DNA of 64,000 nt from Tissierellales bacterium (GTDB lineage Bacteria > Bacillota > Clostridia > Tissierellales > JASKZW01). The notes under the pieces are model-generated. The model had not been told where the DNA came from, did not search any database, and was given only the letters and a program-made list of their open reading frames with translations. How positions within the stretch are numbered: the first letter of the stretch is position 1; each line of letters begins with the position of its first letter. A program made the translations under genes and the position numbers. Location of the stretch: the NCBI GenBank assembly GCA_030152145.1, contig JASLIL010000018.1, forward strand, positions 1 through 64,000, given 5' to 3'. Of the stretch, positions 17,717 through 26,518 are shown one piece after another.

Positions 17717-18832
17717 ATGTTACTTAGAGACGGAATTATTCACATAGGGAATGGTCAAGTCTTAGAGGGATATGATATCTTAATTGCTGATTCTAAAATA
17801 GTTAAAGTAGATAAAAATATTTCTGCAGATAATGTGGAAATTATAGAAATCCAGGGAATGCATGTATTTCCTGGATTTATAGACCCTTTAAGTTCATACG
17901 GAAGTATGGACTTAACTTTTTCTATGAAGGATAATAATGAAGATACAGATCCTATTCAGAAGGACTTGGAAATAAAATATGCTTTTAACCCAGCGGAGAT
18001 AAAGCTGGAGGGACTGGAAACTGTAGGTATTACAAATATAGGGGCTTCACCTGGAAACTATAATATAATAGGTGGAAACATATCCCTTTATAATACATAT
18101 GAAGAGGAATTTAGAAGGTTCTTAGTAAGGGAAGATCTGGGACTAAAGGGAGCAGCTTCAGAAGTAGTAAAGGATATATTTAAGGAAAAAAATCAAGTTA
18201 TGACTAAGATGGGACTTTTTAAAAGGCTGGAAGACTGGCTACAAGAAAGTAAGAAGGAAGAGGGAAGCCTATCTAAGAAGGTTGTAGAAGGGGAAAAGCC
18301 GCTGTTTATCCATGCAAATACAGAAATGGAGATAAATTCTGTATTAAATGTTTTTAAGGATACAAAGGTTAGGCTAGTTTTACTGGGGGCCTATGAGTTT
18401 CACAAGTGTTTGAAAGCCATAAAGGACTATGGAAATATAGGCTTGATAATAGGTGAGCAAACTAATTTAACAATTAGGGGCTATTATGAAACTCAGTTAG
18501 AGAAGGCTAGAGAACTAACTAGTGAGGGTATACCAGTAAGTCTTACCTTAACAGGAGAGTATGGACCAGAAGGTAAGGTCAAGTATCTTTGGAATGCTAT
18601 AGAGTTTTATAAAAGAGGCCTGGCTTCAGAGGAAGTTATATCCTATATGACTCTTAATCCAGCCAAGATGCTGGGGGTAGATGATATCTTAGGAACTATA
18701 GAAGAGGGAAAACTAGCTAATATGGTAGTCTATGAAAACAACCCTATTGAAACTTATGATAGTAGATGTAAAAAGACTATTATAAATGGCAAAATAGTAT
18801 ATCAGGGAGGTTTTGATAATGCTACTTATTAA
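17717..18832 (+). CDS. Degenerate amidohydrolase-superfamily protein (predicted pseudoenzyme)
   Basis: The 371-residue protein follows the imidazolonepropionase/prolidase-like (COG1228-type) amidohydrolase plan, with the N-terminal small beta-domain, PGFID entry strand and the C-terminal NPAKMLGVDDILGTIEEGK motif. The metal centre is largely gone. The HxH after PGFID is replaced by Leu58-Ser59-Ser60. The His expected in LDHxxG is Gly224, and the catalytic Asp expected in TTDAP is Thr279. Only His199 remains. The reading frame is intact and has a strong ribosome-binding site (TAGGAGGT). It overlaps the next gene, an intact paralogue, by 14 bases. It is therefore probably a maintained structural or regulatory partner rather than decay. 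A ligand-binding role is equally possible. Confidence 0.8.
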   Translation: MLLRDGIIHIGNGQVLEGYDILIADSKIVKVDKNISADNVEIIEIQGMHVFPGFIDPLSSYGSMDLTFSMKDNNEDTDPIQKDLEIKYAFNPAEIKLEGLETVGITNIGASPGNYNIIGGNISLYNTYEEEFRRFLVREDLGLKGAASEVVKDIFKEKNQVMTKMGLFKRLEDWLQESKKEEGSLSKKVVEGEKPLFIHANTEMEINSVLNVFKDTKVRLVLLGAYEFHKCLKAIKDYGNIGLIIGEQTNLTIRGYYETQLEKARELTSEGIPVSLTLTGEYGPEGKVKYLWNAIEFYKRGLASEEVISYMTLNPAKMLGVDDILGTIEEGKLANMVVYENNPIETYDSRCKKTIINGKIVYQGGFDNATY

Positions 18833-19961
18833 GAATACTAAAATCTACACCATGGAAGACAGGGGAATTATTGATGGGGACATTCTGATTGAGGATGGAA
18901 AAATAGTAAGGATAGCTGATAGTATAGATGAGAAGTATGAAAATACTATTGATGGTCAAGGTCTTATAACTATGCCAGGAATAATAGACTGCCACTCTCA
19001 TATAGGTGGTATGATCTTTAAACATGACAGGAGTCATGACTCCAATGAGATGACCAAGAACATAACACCAGATGTAAATATAATATATGGAACAGATCCC
19101 CAATCACCAGACTTTAGGTTTGCCCGTGAAAATGGTATAACAAGTCTGGGAATAACACCAGGTAGCGGTAATGTTATATGTGGTCAGGTTATAGCAAGTA
19201 AAACCTATGGTGATAATATCTTCCAAATGACCATGAAAAATCCAGTAGCTTTAAAGGTTGCTCTGGGAGGAAATCCTAAGGGAACCTATGGCAGTAGAAA
19301 GCAACTTCCTAGTACTAGAATGGGAGTGGCTAAGGTTTTAAGGGACTACCTAAGTGATGGTAGAGAGTATTTAAAAAAGAAGGCTGAGAATAAGGAAGAC
19401 TTTAAGATAGATCCTGAATTTGAAGTACTAGAGCCAGTCTTCAAAAAGGAGATACCACTTAAGATTCACTGTACTCAGTTTGATATATTGACAGCTATTG
19501 AAATAGCTAAGGAGTTTGATCTGGATTTTAGCTTGGATCATGCCTGGGGTGCTGTAGACTATATAGATGAAATAGTTGAAAGCGGCTGTGAGGTTGTCTA
19601 TGGACCAATAGGAAGTAGAAGGATTTTTGGGGAGTTAAGATTAATAGATATAGAAAGCTGTAAAACTCTTCATGAAAAAGGAGTTAGGGTAAGCATAACA
19701 ACAGATGCTCCCTTAAATAGTATAGATAGCTTAATGCATCATCTGGGAGAGGTAGTAAGGGCAGGACTTCCATATACAGAGGCCCTTAAAATGCTAACAA
19801 TAAATCCAGCCAAGGTTCTAAGGCTGGAGGACAGGATTGGTTCTATAAAAGAAGGTAAGGATGGAGATCTTGTAATCTTCAGAGGGCTACCAGCCTATGA
19901 AACGGATGCAAGGGTAGCATATACAATAATAGATGGAAAAATAGTATACAAGGGAGAGTAG
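18819..19961 (+). CDS. Amidohydrolase-superfamily metalloenzyme (imidazolonepropionase/prolidase-like)
   Basis: This 380-residue protein keeps the complete amidohydrolase metal set: His59-Ser-His61 in IIDCHSH, His217 in KIHCTQ, His241 in LDHAWG and Asp296 in TTDAP. The C-terminal NPAKVLRLEDRIGSIKEGKDGD segment is typical of COG1228 members. That group includes imidazolonepropionase and experimentally proven Zn prolidases and Xaa-Arg/Lys dipeptidases. Because the gene closes the opp operon, cleavage of an imported dipeptide, perhaps Xaa-Pro or Xaa-Hyp, is the best guess. HutI is less likely because no other hut gene is near. The ATG at 18819, eight bases after CAGGGAGG, is chosen over a TTG at 18813. 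It overlaps the degenerate paralogue and is followed directly by a terminator. Confidence 0.87.
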   Translation: MLLIKNTKIYTMEDRGIIDGDILIEDGKIVRIADSIDEKYENTIDGQGLITMPGIIDCHSHIGGMIFKHDRSHDSNEMTKNITPDVNIIYGTDPQSPDFRFARENGITSLGITPGSGNVICGQVIASKTYGDNIFQMTMKNPVALKVALGGNPKGTYGSRKQLPSTRMGVAKVLRDYLSDGREYLKKKAENKEDFKIDPEFEVLEPVFKKEIPLKIHCTQFDILTAIEIAKEFDLDFSLDHAWGAVDYIDEIVESGCEVVYGPIGSRRIFGELRLIDIESCKTLHEKGVRVSITTDAPLNSIDSLMHHLGEVVRAGLPYTEALKMLTINPAKVLRLEDRIGSIKEGKDGDLVIFRGLPAYETDARVAYTIIDGKIVYKGE

Positions 19962-19981
19962 TTAAAAGCTACTCTTTTTTT
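19955..19981 (+). terminator. Terminator of the opp-amidohydrolase operon
   Basis: AGAGTAG (19955-19961, containing the stop codon) pairs with CTACTCT (19969-19975), followed by seven T. Confidence 0.85.
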
Positions 19982-20033
19982 ATAAAAAAAATAAGTCATT
20001 AAATAGCTTTGATAATTTATCTTTTTATAAAGT

Positions 20034-20090
20034 TTGACTGGAATAGTAAGAAGATTTAGATTAGTCCACATTCTTAGCTAGAATTGTGGA
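20034..20090 (+). promoter_or_regulatory. Promoter of the M6 protease gene with downstream dyad
   Basis: TTGACT (20034-20039) and TAGATT (20057-20062) have a 17-base spacer. Just downstream, TCCACA-TTCT and AGAA-TTGTGGA (20065-20090) can form a bulged 10-bp hairpin at the 5' end of the transcript or act as an operator. Confidence 0.5.
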
Positions 20091-20138
20091 TAGATCTTAG
20101 GAATAGAAAGACTTATTAACAGTATTGGGGGGATTTAC

Positions 20139-22478
20139 TTGAAGAAGAAGTTTATGATTCTTATGGCCTTAGTCCTAATTTTAAGCTCTTGTAGTCAGGA
20201 GGAAAAACAGGAATTAAAGTCAGTGGTGGCCTTAATTAATTTTTCAGACTATAAATTTGAAGAAATAGACAGGCGGGAAGAAGACTTGATCAACAAGTAT
20301 TCTGGCAAGGACTACAACAAAAGTCTTTATCAGTCTATGTTTTTCGGTGAGGACTATTATAAGGGCAGCAATGGAGATGACTATATGACCTTGAGGAAAT
20401 ACTATAGGGATCTTTCAGGAGGCAACTTAGATATTACAGGATCTGTTTATGGCTTCTACCAGGGCAGGGAAGAAGCCAGCTATTATGGTGCCAATGTAAA
20501 TGGCCTTTATTCAGATCAAAAGTCAGCTGTAGACCTGGTAATAGAAGCCTGTGAAAATCTAGCAGAAGATAAAAGTCTAGATCTGGCTAACTTTGCAAAA
20601 AACGGAAGAAATATAGACAGCCTTATAGTTATACATCCAGGAATAGGGGAAGAGTGGGGTGGAGGATCCTTGGGAGAAGAGGCAATCTGGCCCTTTAGGG
20701 GAAAGATATCCTGGTTTGAAAATCTAGACTACAGCCATTTAAAAATAAAGGACTATAGGGGTAAAGAATATATTTTTGATGACTTTATAATAGTAAGTCA
20801 AGACCTGGCCCCCTCCCTAATAGCCCATGAATATGGACATATTTTAGGACTTCCAGATCTTTATGGATTTGAGGGCAGTACACCACCTACAGAGTACTGG
20901 TCTCTTATGAGCAGCTCCTATGCAGGCAAGGATGTTTTTGGATCCATGTATATAGATATGGGTGCCTACTGTAGGTATAAACTAGGGGACTATCAGGATA
21001 TGGAGGGCTTTTATAATTTAAGGGAAATAGACTATAGGGAGCTTAATAAGGCCCTGGAGCTGGAGCTTAGGGAAAGCAACCAGAGAAGTGGGGCTATAGA
21101 CCTAGTAAAGATAAATATGGAGCCTAGAAAACATAGGGAAAAGACTCCCAGCTCAGGAGAATATATGTATGTCTCCCATGGTGGCAGGGACAATAATCAT
21201 ATGTCCTTGGACCTGGATTTAAGAGGTATAGTAGACTTAGAGTTAGAAATGGATTTAAGCCTTCATCTTAAGGAAGACTATGACAGCCTTAGCCTTGTTA
21301 TAGAAGATTTGAGAACAGGAGAGAAGGAGGCCTTGGAATCAAGGGAAGGCCAGGCCATGATTAAAAAGCTTAGCCTATTTGATCTATATGGGGAAAAGGT
21401 GGAGATGCAAAAAGCTATTAAGGCTTTTACTGGCATGAAACCAAAGTGGACCAAGTACAGCTTTGATTTGGACAACTATTCTGGCAGAAGGGTTAGGATT
21501 CACTTTTACCACAGTGCCCTAGAAGAAAATCCGGTTTATATAGATAATATCTGCCTTAAGTCTGAGGGCCAGGAAGTTCTGGTTTTTGACGCTGAGGAGG
21601 ATAAAAAAGAAGTAGATTTAGGTGATTTTGAAATAAGTGATGGTAGGACAGAAGAGGAAAGCTACTATCTTTTAGAGTGGAGAAATCCTAGGAAGGGTTC
21701 TATAGATGAGGGTCTAGGATATATAAATAAAAATAGGAAGGGCTTTTCCTATGATCCAGGCCTAGTCATCTGGTATGTAAATGAAAGATTTGATGACTAT
21801 GGCAGGATAGATCAGAATGTATCAGTCTATACAGGTAAGCCTTCTGTAGGAGTAGTAGATAGTGATCAAAATCCACCTCTAGTAATTCAGAAGGGCCAGG
21901 AAGAAAAGGACAAGTCAGCTGTAACTAATATGGCAGATGCAGCCTTTGGCCTGGGAGTCCAGGATTACTATAAGATAAAATTAGGGGATGGACTAGTAGA
22001 AGATAGACATCTTTATAAAAATCCATACTTTAACAGTGGTCTAGACTATAGTAACAGTCATAGTCCTATGCTGGGTATGAAGCTAGATGCTAAGGATCTG
22101 AGGATAAATATAGTTGAGCAGGACAGGAACAATAGCTATGGAAAACTAGTGATTTCCAGGGACCATCTGGAAAAGAAGGGCCAAGAAATTCAGCTTAAGA
22201 GCATAGACTTTATAGCTGATGAGTTGGTAGTAGACCTAGGTAAAAAACCTAGGGATCAATACTATATAGGGCTTATAAATAAGGAGGGTCATAGCCTAAG
22301 ACTGGCCCTGGAAATAATAGGAGATAAATTAGTCCTAAACACAGCTAATTCAGAATACTTGAAGGCCTCCTATGACATAGACTATATAGTTTTACTGGAG
22401 GATAGCTATAGGACCATATATAACAAAAAGTTTCATCCTATAGGGCAAGATCTGGAAATAAAAAATAAGTCTAAATAA
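20139..22478 (+). CDS. M6-family metalloprotease lipoprotein (immune inhibitor A-like)
   Basis: The 779-residue protein has a short lipoprotein signal ending in LSSC, with Cys18 as the predicted lipidation site, so it should be displayed on the outer membrane face. The catalytic motif is His230-Glu-Tyr-Gly-His234 followed by ILGLPDLYG, the HEYGHxxGLPDLY form of M6 peptidases. A jelly-roll-like region (about 340-480) and further beta-rich segments follow, as in InhA proteins. M6 enzymes cleave host and matrix proteins. No pro-domain or Gram-positive LPXTG anchor is visible. The start is TTG at 20139 after GGGGGGA. It directly follows the peptide-uptake operon, consistent with supplying peptides, but has its own promoter and terminator. 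Confidence 0.88.
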   Translation: MKKKFMILMALVLILSSCSQEEKQELKSVVALINFSDYKFEEIDRREEDLINKYSGKDYNKSLYQSMFFGEDYYKGSNGDDYMTLRKYYRDLSGGNLDITGSVYGFYQGREEASYYGANVNGLYSDQKSAVDLVIEACENLAEDKSLDLANFAKNGRNIDSLIVIHPGIGEEWGGGSLGEEAIWPFRGKISWFENLDYSHLKIKDYRGKEYIFDDFIIVSQDLAPSLIAHEYGHILGLPDLYGFEGSTPPTEYWSLMSSSYAGKDVFGSMYIDMGAYCRYKLGDYQDMEGFYNLREIDYRELNKALELELRESNQRSGAIDLVKINMEPRKHREKTPSSGEYMYVSHGGRDNNHMSLDLDLRGIVDLELEMDLSLHLKEDYDSLSLVIEDLRTGEKEALESREGQAMIKKLSLFDLYGEKVEMQKAIKAFTGMKPKWTKYSFDLDNYSGRRVRIHFYHSALEENPVYIDNICLKSEGQEVLVFDAEEDKKEVDLGDFEISDGRTEEESYYLLEWRNPRKGSIDEGLGYINKNRKGFSYDPGLVIWYVNERFDDYGRIDQNVSVYTGKPSVGVVDSDQNPPLVIQKGQEEKDKSAVTNMADAAFGLGVQDYYKIKLGDGLVEDRHLYKNPYFNSGLDYSNSHSPMLGMKLDAKDLRINIVEQDRNNSYGKLVISRDHLEKKGQEIQLKSIDFIADELVVDLGKKPRDQYYIGLINKEGHSLRLALEIIGDKLVLNTANSEYLKASYDIDYIVLLEDSYRTIYNKKFHPIGQDLEIKNKSK

Positions 22479-22494
22479 ATTTTATAAGGAAGAA

Positions 22495-22530
22495 AAGCTC
22501 TTAGTTTAAGACTAGGAGCTTATTTTTTTA
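22495..22530 (+). terminator. Terminator after the M6 protease gene
   Basis: AAGCTCTTAGT (22495-22505), loop TTAAG, ACTAGGAGCTT (22511-22521), one wobble pair, then A and seven T. Confidence 0.85.
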
Positions 22531-22577
22531 GAGAAGCCCAGCCAAGACTGGGTATATTATATTAAAGGAGGGATAGG

Positions 22578-22970
22578 ATGACAGAAGAAAAACAAATGAC
22601 TGACCTTGAAAGGGAAAAGTGTCATAAGATAATACATGGTGTAGCAGCTTCTACAGCAGCAATAGGTGCAGGTCTAGCCCAAGTACCAGGATCTGATAGT
22701 GTGGCCATAGTCCCCCTTCAGATAAGTATGATTATGGGCTTAGGGGAGGTTTTTAATAGGAAGATCACCAAGACATCAGCCAAGGCAATCCTTACAACCC
22801 AGATAGCAACAATAACTGGCAGAAGCCTTTCTCAATTTTTAGTGGGATGGATTCCAGTAGCTGGAAATATAATAAATGCAGCTACAGCAGCCAGTATAAC
22901 AGAGGCCATAGGTTGGGGAGCAGCCAATAGTTTTGCCAAGGAAAGAAACTTAAATGTCTTAGACAGCTAG
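22578..22970 (+). CDS. DUF697-family small membrane-associated protein
   Basis: The 130-residue protein is Gly/Ala-rich. Its motifs GLGEVFNRKITKTSAK and FLVGWIPVAGNIINAATAA match the DUF697 (YcjF-like) domain usually fused to or encoded beside GTPases. Here it stands alone with no GTPase in the operon. Two moderately hydrophobic helices (about 22-55 and 95-115) suggest membrane association. The ribosome-binding site AAAGGAGGG is strong. The 3' end overlaps the convergent acetyltransferase gene by four bases. Its biochemical function is unknown. Confidence 0.7.
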   Translation: MTEEKQMTDLEREKCHKIIHGVAASTAAIGAGLAQVPGSDSVAIVPLQISMIMGLGEVFNRKITKTSAKAILTTQIATITGRSLSQFLVGWIPVAGNIINAATAASITEAIGWGAANSFAKERNLNVLDS

Positions 22971-23434
22971 TCCTTAAGTATATAGTTTAGGTTTCGACTA
23001 AAGCCTTGGAAACCTAAATCCTCATAAAATTCAATAGCCCTTTTATTTTTCTCTAGGACAGATAGGGAGATATAATGGGCTTCTTTTTCTTTGGAGAAAC
23101 TTAGGGTCCTGTCCATTAGGGCTCTTCCTATTCCCTGGCCACGATATTTTTCCCTAACTATTAGGTCCATTATGTAGACAGCTTTTCTTTCTATAAATAC
23201 ATTAAAATCTACTGTTTTTTCTTCCTTTAGAATTATAAATCCACAAACTTCTCCCCCTAGTTCAGAAAGAAATATACTGTAGCTATCTGACTCAATGCAG
23301 GATTTTATTAACTTTGTATCCTGAATTCCAGCTCTTAGATAGTAGGGTTCCAGCCTACTCATATTTTCAAAAAGCTCCTTGTAAAGCAAGGCTATAGCTG
23401 GAATATCTTTTAAATTTGCAGGTCTTATCTTCAA
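22967..23434 (-). CDS. GNAT-family N-acetyltransferase
   Basis: This 155-residue protein has the GNAT acetyl-CoA motif A as VREKYRGQGIGRALMD and the C-terminal NKRAIEFYEDLGF helix-strand typical of the fold. It would transfer an acetyl group from acetyl-CoA to an amine substrate, which cannot be predicted. The start is TTG at 23434, eight bases after AAAGGAG on the minus strand. An overlapping ATG in another frame meets a stop at once. It is divergent from uvrC across 78 bases and convergent with the DUF697 gene. Confidence 0.85.
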   Translation of the reverse strand: MKIRPANLKDIPAIALLYKELFENMSRLEPYYLRAGIQDTKLIKSCIESDSYSIFLSELGGEVCGFIILKEEKTVDFNVFIERKAVYIMDLIVREKYRGQGIGRALMDRTLSFSKEKEAHYISLSVLEKNKRAIEFYEDLGFQGFSRNLNYILKD

Positions 23435-23451
23435 GAGATCATCTCCTTTTA

Positions 23452-23467
23452 ATATATTATAATATAT
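23452..23467. promoter_or_regulatory. AT-only palindrome between the acetyltransferase gene and uvrC
   Basis: A 16-bp perfect palindrome (ATATATTA and complement) sits between the divergent genes and probably contains -10 elements for both directions. No clear -35 is seen. Confidence 0.3.
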
Positions 23468-23512
23468 AATATAGTTAAATCTAGGCTATTCTTATGAAAG
23501 TAAGGTGAGAAA

Positions 23513-25390
23513 ATGTTTGATATAAAAAGTGAATTAAACAGGCTTCCAAAAGAGCCTGGTGTATATATAATGTTGGATGACCAGGATCAGGTTATATATG
23601 TAGGTAAGGCTATTTCCTTAAGAAATAGAGTAAGACAGTATTTTCAGTCCTCTAAAAACCAACATCCGAAGGTCAGGGCTATGGTTAGTCATATAAAAAG
23701 ATTTGAATATATTATAGTTGATAATGAAATAGAAGCACTTATCTTAGAAGCGAATTTAATAAAAAAGCATAAGCCCAAGTATAATATTCTTCTAAGGGAT
23801 GATAAGCAATATCCCTATATAAAGATAAGCTATGGGGAGAAGTTTCCTAGGGTTTTAAAAACCAGGAAGGTTTTAAAGGACAAGGCCAAGTATTTTGGAC
23901 CCTATCCCTCAGTTTATGCAGTTAATGATACTATAGAAATAATAAGAGATGAATATCCCATAAGAAACTGTAATCAGAAGCTGGACAAGGATGGGACTAT
24001 AAAAAGGCCCTGCCTAAACTTCCATATAAGAAAGTGTCTAGGCCCCTGCCAAGGATTTAAGTATCATGATCAATATATGGAAAAGATAAATGAAATAGAT
24101 CGCTTTCTTTCAGGCAAGGATGATAGGCTCTTAAAACTTATGGAAGAGAGAATGAATAAGGCCTCAGAAGCCTTGGACTTTGAGAAGGCTGCAGTCTACA
24201 GAGATAAACTTAAATCTCTGGAAATAATGCTAGAAAAGCAAAAGATAGTTAATAGACAGGACATAGACCAGGATATAATTGGCATGGCCAGAGGTATAGA
24301 AGAGGTCTGCATACAGATATTTTTTGTTAGAAATGGAAAAATCTTAGGTAGGGAACACTTTATAATTGAAGATGTATTTGATACAGACAGGGAAGAGGTA
24401 CTGGAATCCTTTATAAAACAGTTCTATATAGGAACAGCCTATATACCAAGACAGATACTGATAGAAACAGAAATAAAGGAAAAGGAACTTATAGAGGACT
24501 GGTTATCTGAGAAAAGACAGGGAAAGGTTGACCTACTAGTACCTCAGAGAGGTGAAAAAACTCAACTTATAGCCATGGTAAAAAACAATGCTCTAAATAT
24601 GCTAAAAAGACATGGGGAAAGCCTTCTTGATAAAAAAGATAGTGTAAAAGAAGGGCTGGAGGAGTTAGAAAAGCTCTTATCTCTAGAAAAGTCACCAAGG
24701 CGAATAGAAGCTTTTGATATATCCAATATTCAGGGAACAGACTCAGTAGGCTCTATGGTAGTCTTTGAAAATGGAAGGCCTAAAAAAAGTGACTATAGGA
24801 GATTTAAGATAAGAACAGTAGAGGGACCAGATGACTATAAGAGCATGGAAGAAGTCCTAAAAAGAAGGTTTATAAGAGGATTAGAGGAGAAGGACTATAT
24901 AGACAAAAAATCTATGGACCTAAAGGGTTTTTCTATATTTCCAGATCTTATTTTAATGGATGGAGGCAAGGGCCAGGTCAATGTAGCAAAATTAATCCTA
25001 GATTCCCTAGGTCTTGATATTCCAGTAGCAGGTCTGGTTAAGGATGATAGCCATACTACCAGGGGAATAATATATGAAAACAAGGAAATCAGTCTAGCTG
25101 ATGACAGCCAAGGCTTTAAGCTTATCTATAGAATTCAGGAAGAGGCTCACAGGTTCGCCATATCCTTTCATAGAAGCCTTAGAAGCTCAAAGCTTTATAA
25201 GTCAGAACTTGATTATATATCTGGCGTGGGTCCAAAGAGAAAGGCTAATTTATTTAAGGAATTTAAGACCATTGATGGTATCAGAAAGGCCAGTGTAGAG
25301 GAACTTCAGGGGGTGGAAGGAATGAATAAGCCAACTGCAGAGAAAATTTACCATTATTTTAGAAAGGAAAATAAAGATGAAATCCATTAG
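23513..25390 (+). CDS. uvrC: UvrABC excinuclease subunit C
   Basis: The 625-residue protein has the full UvrC layout: GIY-YIG nuclease domain (about 14-95, PGVYIML and VIYVGKA), a Cys-containing region, a UVR domain binding UvrB (about 200-235, ALDFEKAAVYRDKL), the RNase H-like 5' nuclease domain (about 395-545, AFDISNIQGTDSVGS) and tandem helix-hairpin-helix motifs at the C terminus (about 565-620). It makes both incisions beside bulky DNA lesions. It overlaps hprK by 14 bases. The uvrC-hprK linkage is common in clostridia. Confidence 0.97.
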   Translation: MFDIKSELNRLPKEPGVYIMLDDQDQVIYVGKAISLRNRVRQYFQSSKNQHPKVRAMVSHIKRFEYIIVDNEIEALILEANLIKKHKPKYNILLRDDKQYPYIKISYGEKFPRVLKTRKVLKDKAKYFGPYPSVYAVNDTIEIIRDEYPIRNCNQKLDKDGTIKRPCLNFHIRKCLGPCQGFKYHDQYMEKINEIDRFLSGKDDRLLKLMEERMNKASEALDFEKAAVYRDKLKSLEIMLEKQKIVNRQDIDQDIIGMARGIEEVCIQIFFVRNGKILGREHFIIEDVFDTDREEVLESFIKQFYIGTAYIPRQILIETEIKEKELIEDWLSEKRQGKVDLLVPQRGEKTQLIAMVKNNALNMLKRHGESLLDKKDSVKEGLEELEKLLSLEKSPRRIEAFDISNIQGTDSVGSMVVFENGRPKKSDYRRFKIRTVEGPDDYKSMEEVLKRRFIRGLEEKDYIDKKSMDLKGFSIFPDLILMDGGKGQVNVAKLILDSLGLDIPVAGLVKDDSHTTRGIIYENKEISLADDSQGFKLIYRIQEEAHRFAISFHRSLRSSKLYKSELDYISGVGPKRKANLFKEFKTIDGIRKASVEELQGVEGMNKPTAEKIYHYFRKENKDEIH

Positions 25391-26318
25391 ATTGACTCAT
25401 ATTATAGAAGATTTAGACCTAAGCCCCAGATATGAAAGTAGTGAGCTGGGGAAGGTGGAAATATCAGGCCAGGAAGTAAACAGACCTGGCCTTCAACTGG
25501 CTGGCTATTTCAATAGGTTTGCCTACGAGAGAATCCAGGTTATGGGAAATGTAGAGTGGTACTACTGTAAAAATCTATCAGAAGAAGACAGGTATAAGAG
25601 ATTGGAGACCATGTTTAGTTATGATATTCCCTGCCTTATATTAACCAGGGACCTGCCATTTTTTGATGAAATGCTAAGCCTAAGTAAGAAGTACAATAGG
25701 AGCCTCCTATCTACCAATAAGACCACCACAAAATTTATATCAGATCTTTTAAACTATCTTAACTATGCCTTATCACCAGAAACAACAGTCCATGGTGTCC
25801 TAATAGAGGTCTATGGCTTGGGTGTTCTTATAATGGGACAGTCTGGTGTTGGAAAGTCAGAGACAGCCCTGGAGCTAATAAAAAGAGGTCATAGATTGGT
25901 GGCAGATGATGCTGTGGAAATTAAAAGAGTTGATGATAAGCTGGTAGGCCAATCTCCTAGCCTTATAAGACATTTTATGGAAATAAGAGGGATAGGTATA
26001 TTAGACATAGAAAGACTTTATGGAGTGGGAGCTGTTAAAAAGTCAGAGGAAATAGAGCTTGTAATCCAGCTTGAAAACTGGGATGAGAAAAAAGAGTATG
26101 ATAGGGTTGGACTGGATGAAAACTATATGGATATATTGGGAATAAATGTTCCAAAGATTCTAACTCCTGTAAAGCCTGGCAGAAACTTAGCAATGATTGT
26201 AGAAGTAGCAGCTAGAAATACAAGGCAAAAGCGATTGGGCTACAATGCAGCAGAGGCTTTGAATGAAAGAATTAAGTCAGAAATTAGTTCTAGAAAAAAA
26301 AATTATAAAAATACTTAG
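25377..26318 (+). CDS. hprK: HPr kinase/phosphorylase
   Basis: This 313-residue bifunctional enzyme phosphorylates HPr on Ser46 and reverses the reaction, controlling carbon catabolite repression. The catalytic domain shows the Walker A GQSGVGKS at 154-161 and the conserved His just before it in TVHGVLIEV. The family signature MEIRGIGILDIERLYGVG and the C-terminal PVKPGRNLA motif are present. The ATG overlaps the end of uvrC with an AAAGGAAA ribosome site inside uvrC. No phosphotransferase genes are in the window. It ends before a 200-base control region of nifJ. Confidence 0.96.
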   Translation: MKSIRLTHIIEDLDLSPRYESSELGKVEISGQEVNRPGLQLAGYFNRFAYERIQVMGNVEWYYCKNLSEEDRYKRLETMFSYDIPCLILTRDLPFFDEMLSLSKKYNRSLLSTNKTTTKFISDLLNYLNYALSPETTVHGVLIEVYGLGVLIMGQSGVGKSETALELIKRGHRLVADDAVEIKRVDDKLVGQSPSLIRHFMEIRGIGILDIERLYGVGAVKKSEEIELVIQLENWDEKKEYDRVGLDENYMDILGINVPKILTPVKPGRNLAMIVEVAARNTRQKRLGYNAAEALNERIKSEISSRKKNYKNT

Positions 26319-26382
26319 GGAATTAGTATGACAATCCCGCTATATCCCAGTATCCTAAGCTTGCTAGGACTTTTTACTATGG

Positions 26383-26445
26383 TTGACAATATGGCTTATC
26401 TTTAATATACTTATTGTGATAGTGTTTGGTTAAGGAATTAACCAA
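26383..26445 (+). promoter_or_regulatory. nifJ promoter with Rex-like operator
   Basis: TTGACA (26383-26388) and TATACT (26406-26411) have the ideal 17-base spacing. TTGGTTAA-GGAA-TTAACCAA (26426-26445) follows at the start-site region. Its core GTTAA-N4-TTAAC fits the clostridial Rex box TTGTTAA-N4-TTAACAA with one mismatch per half-site. Confidence 0.75.
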
Positions 26446-26518
26446 TTTATATAATCCCAAAGTATAAACAAATTATAAACAATGATTAATTTATAAAAGT
26501 TTTGAAGGAGGTCTATTA

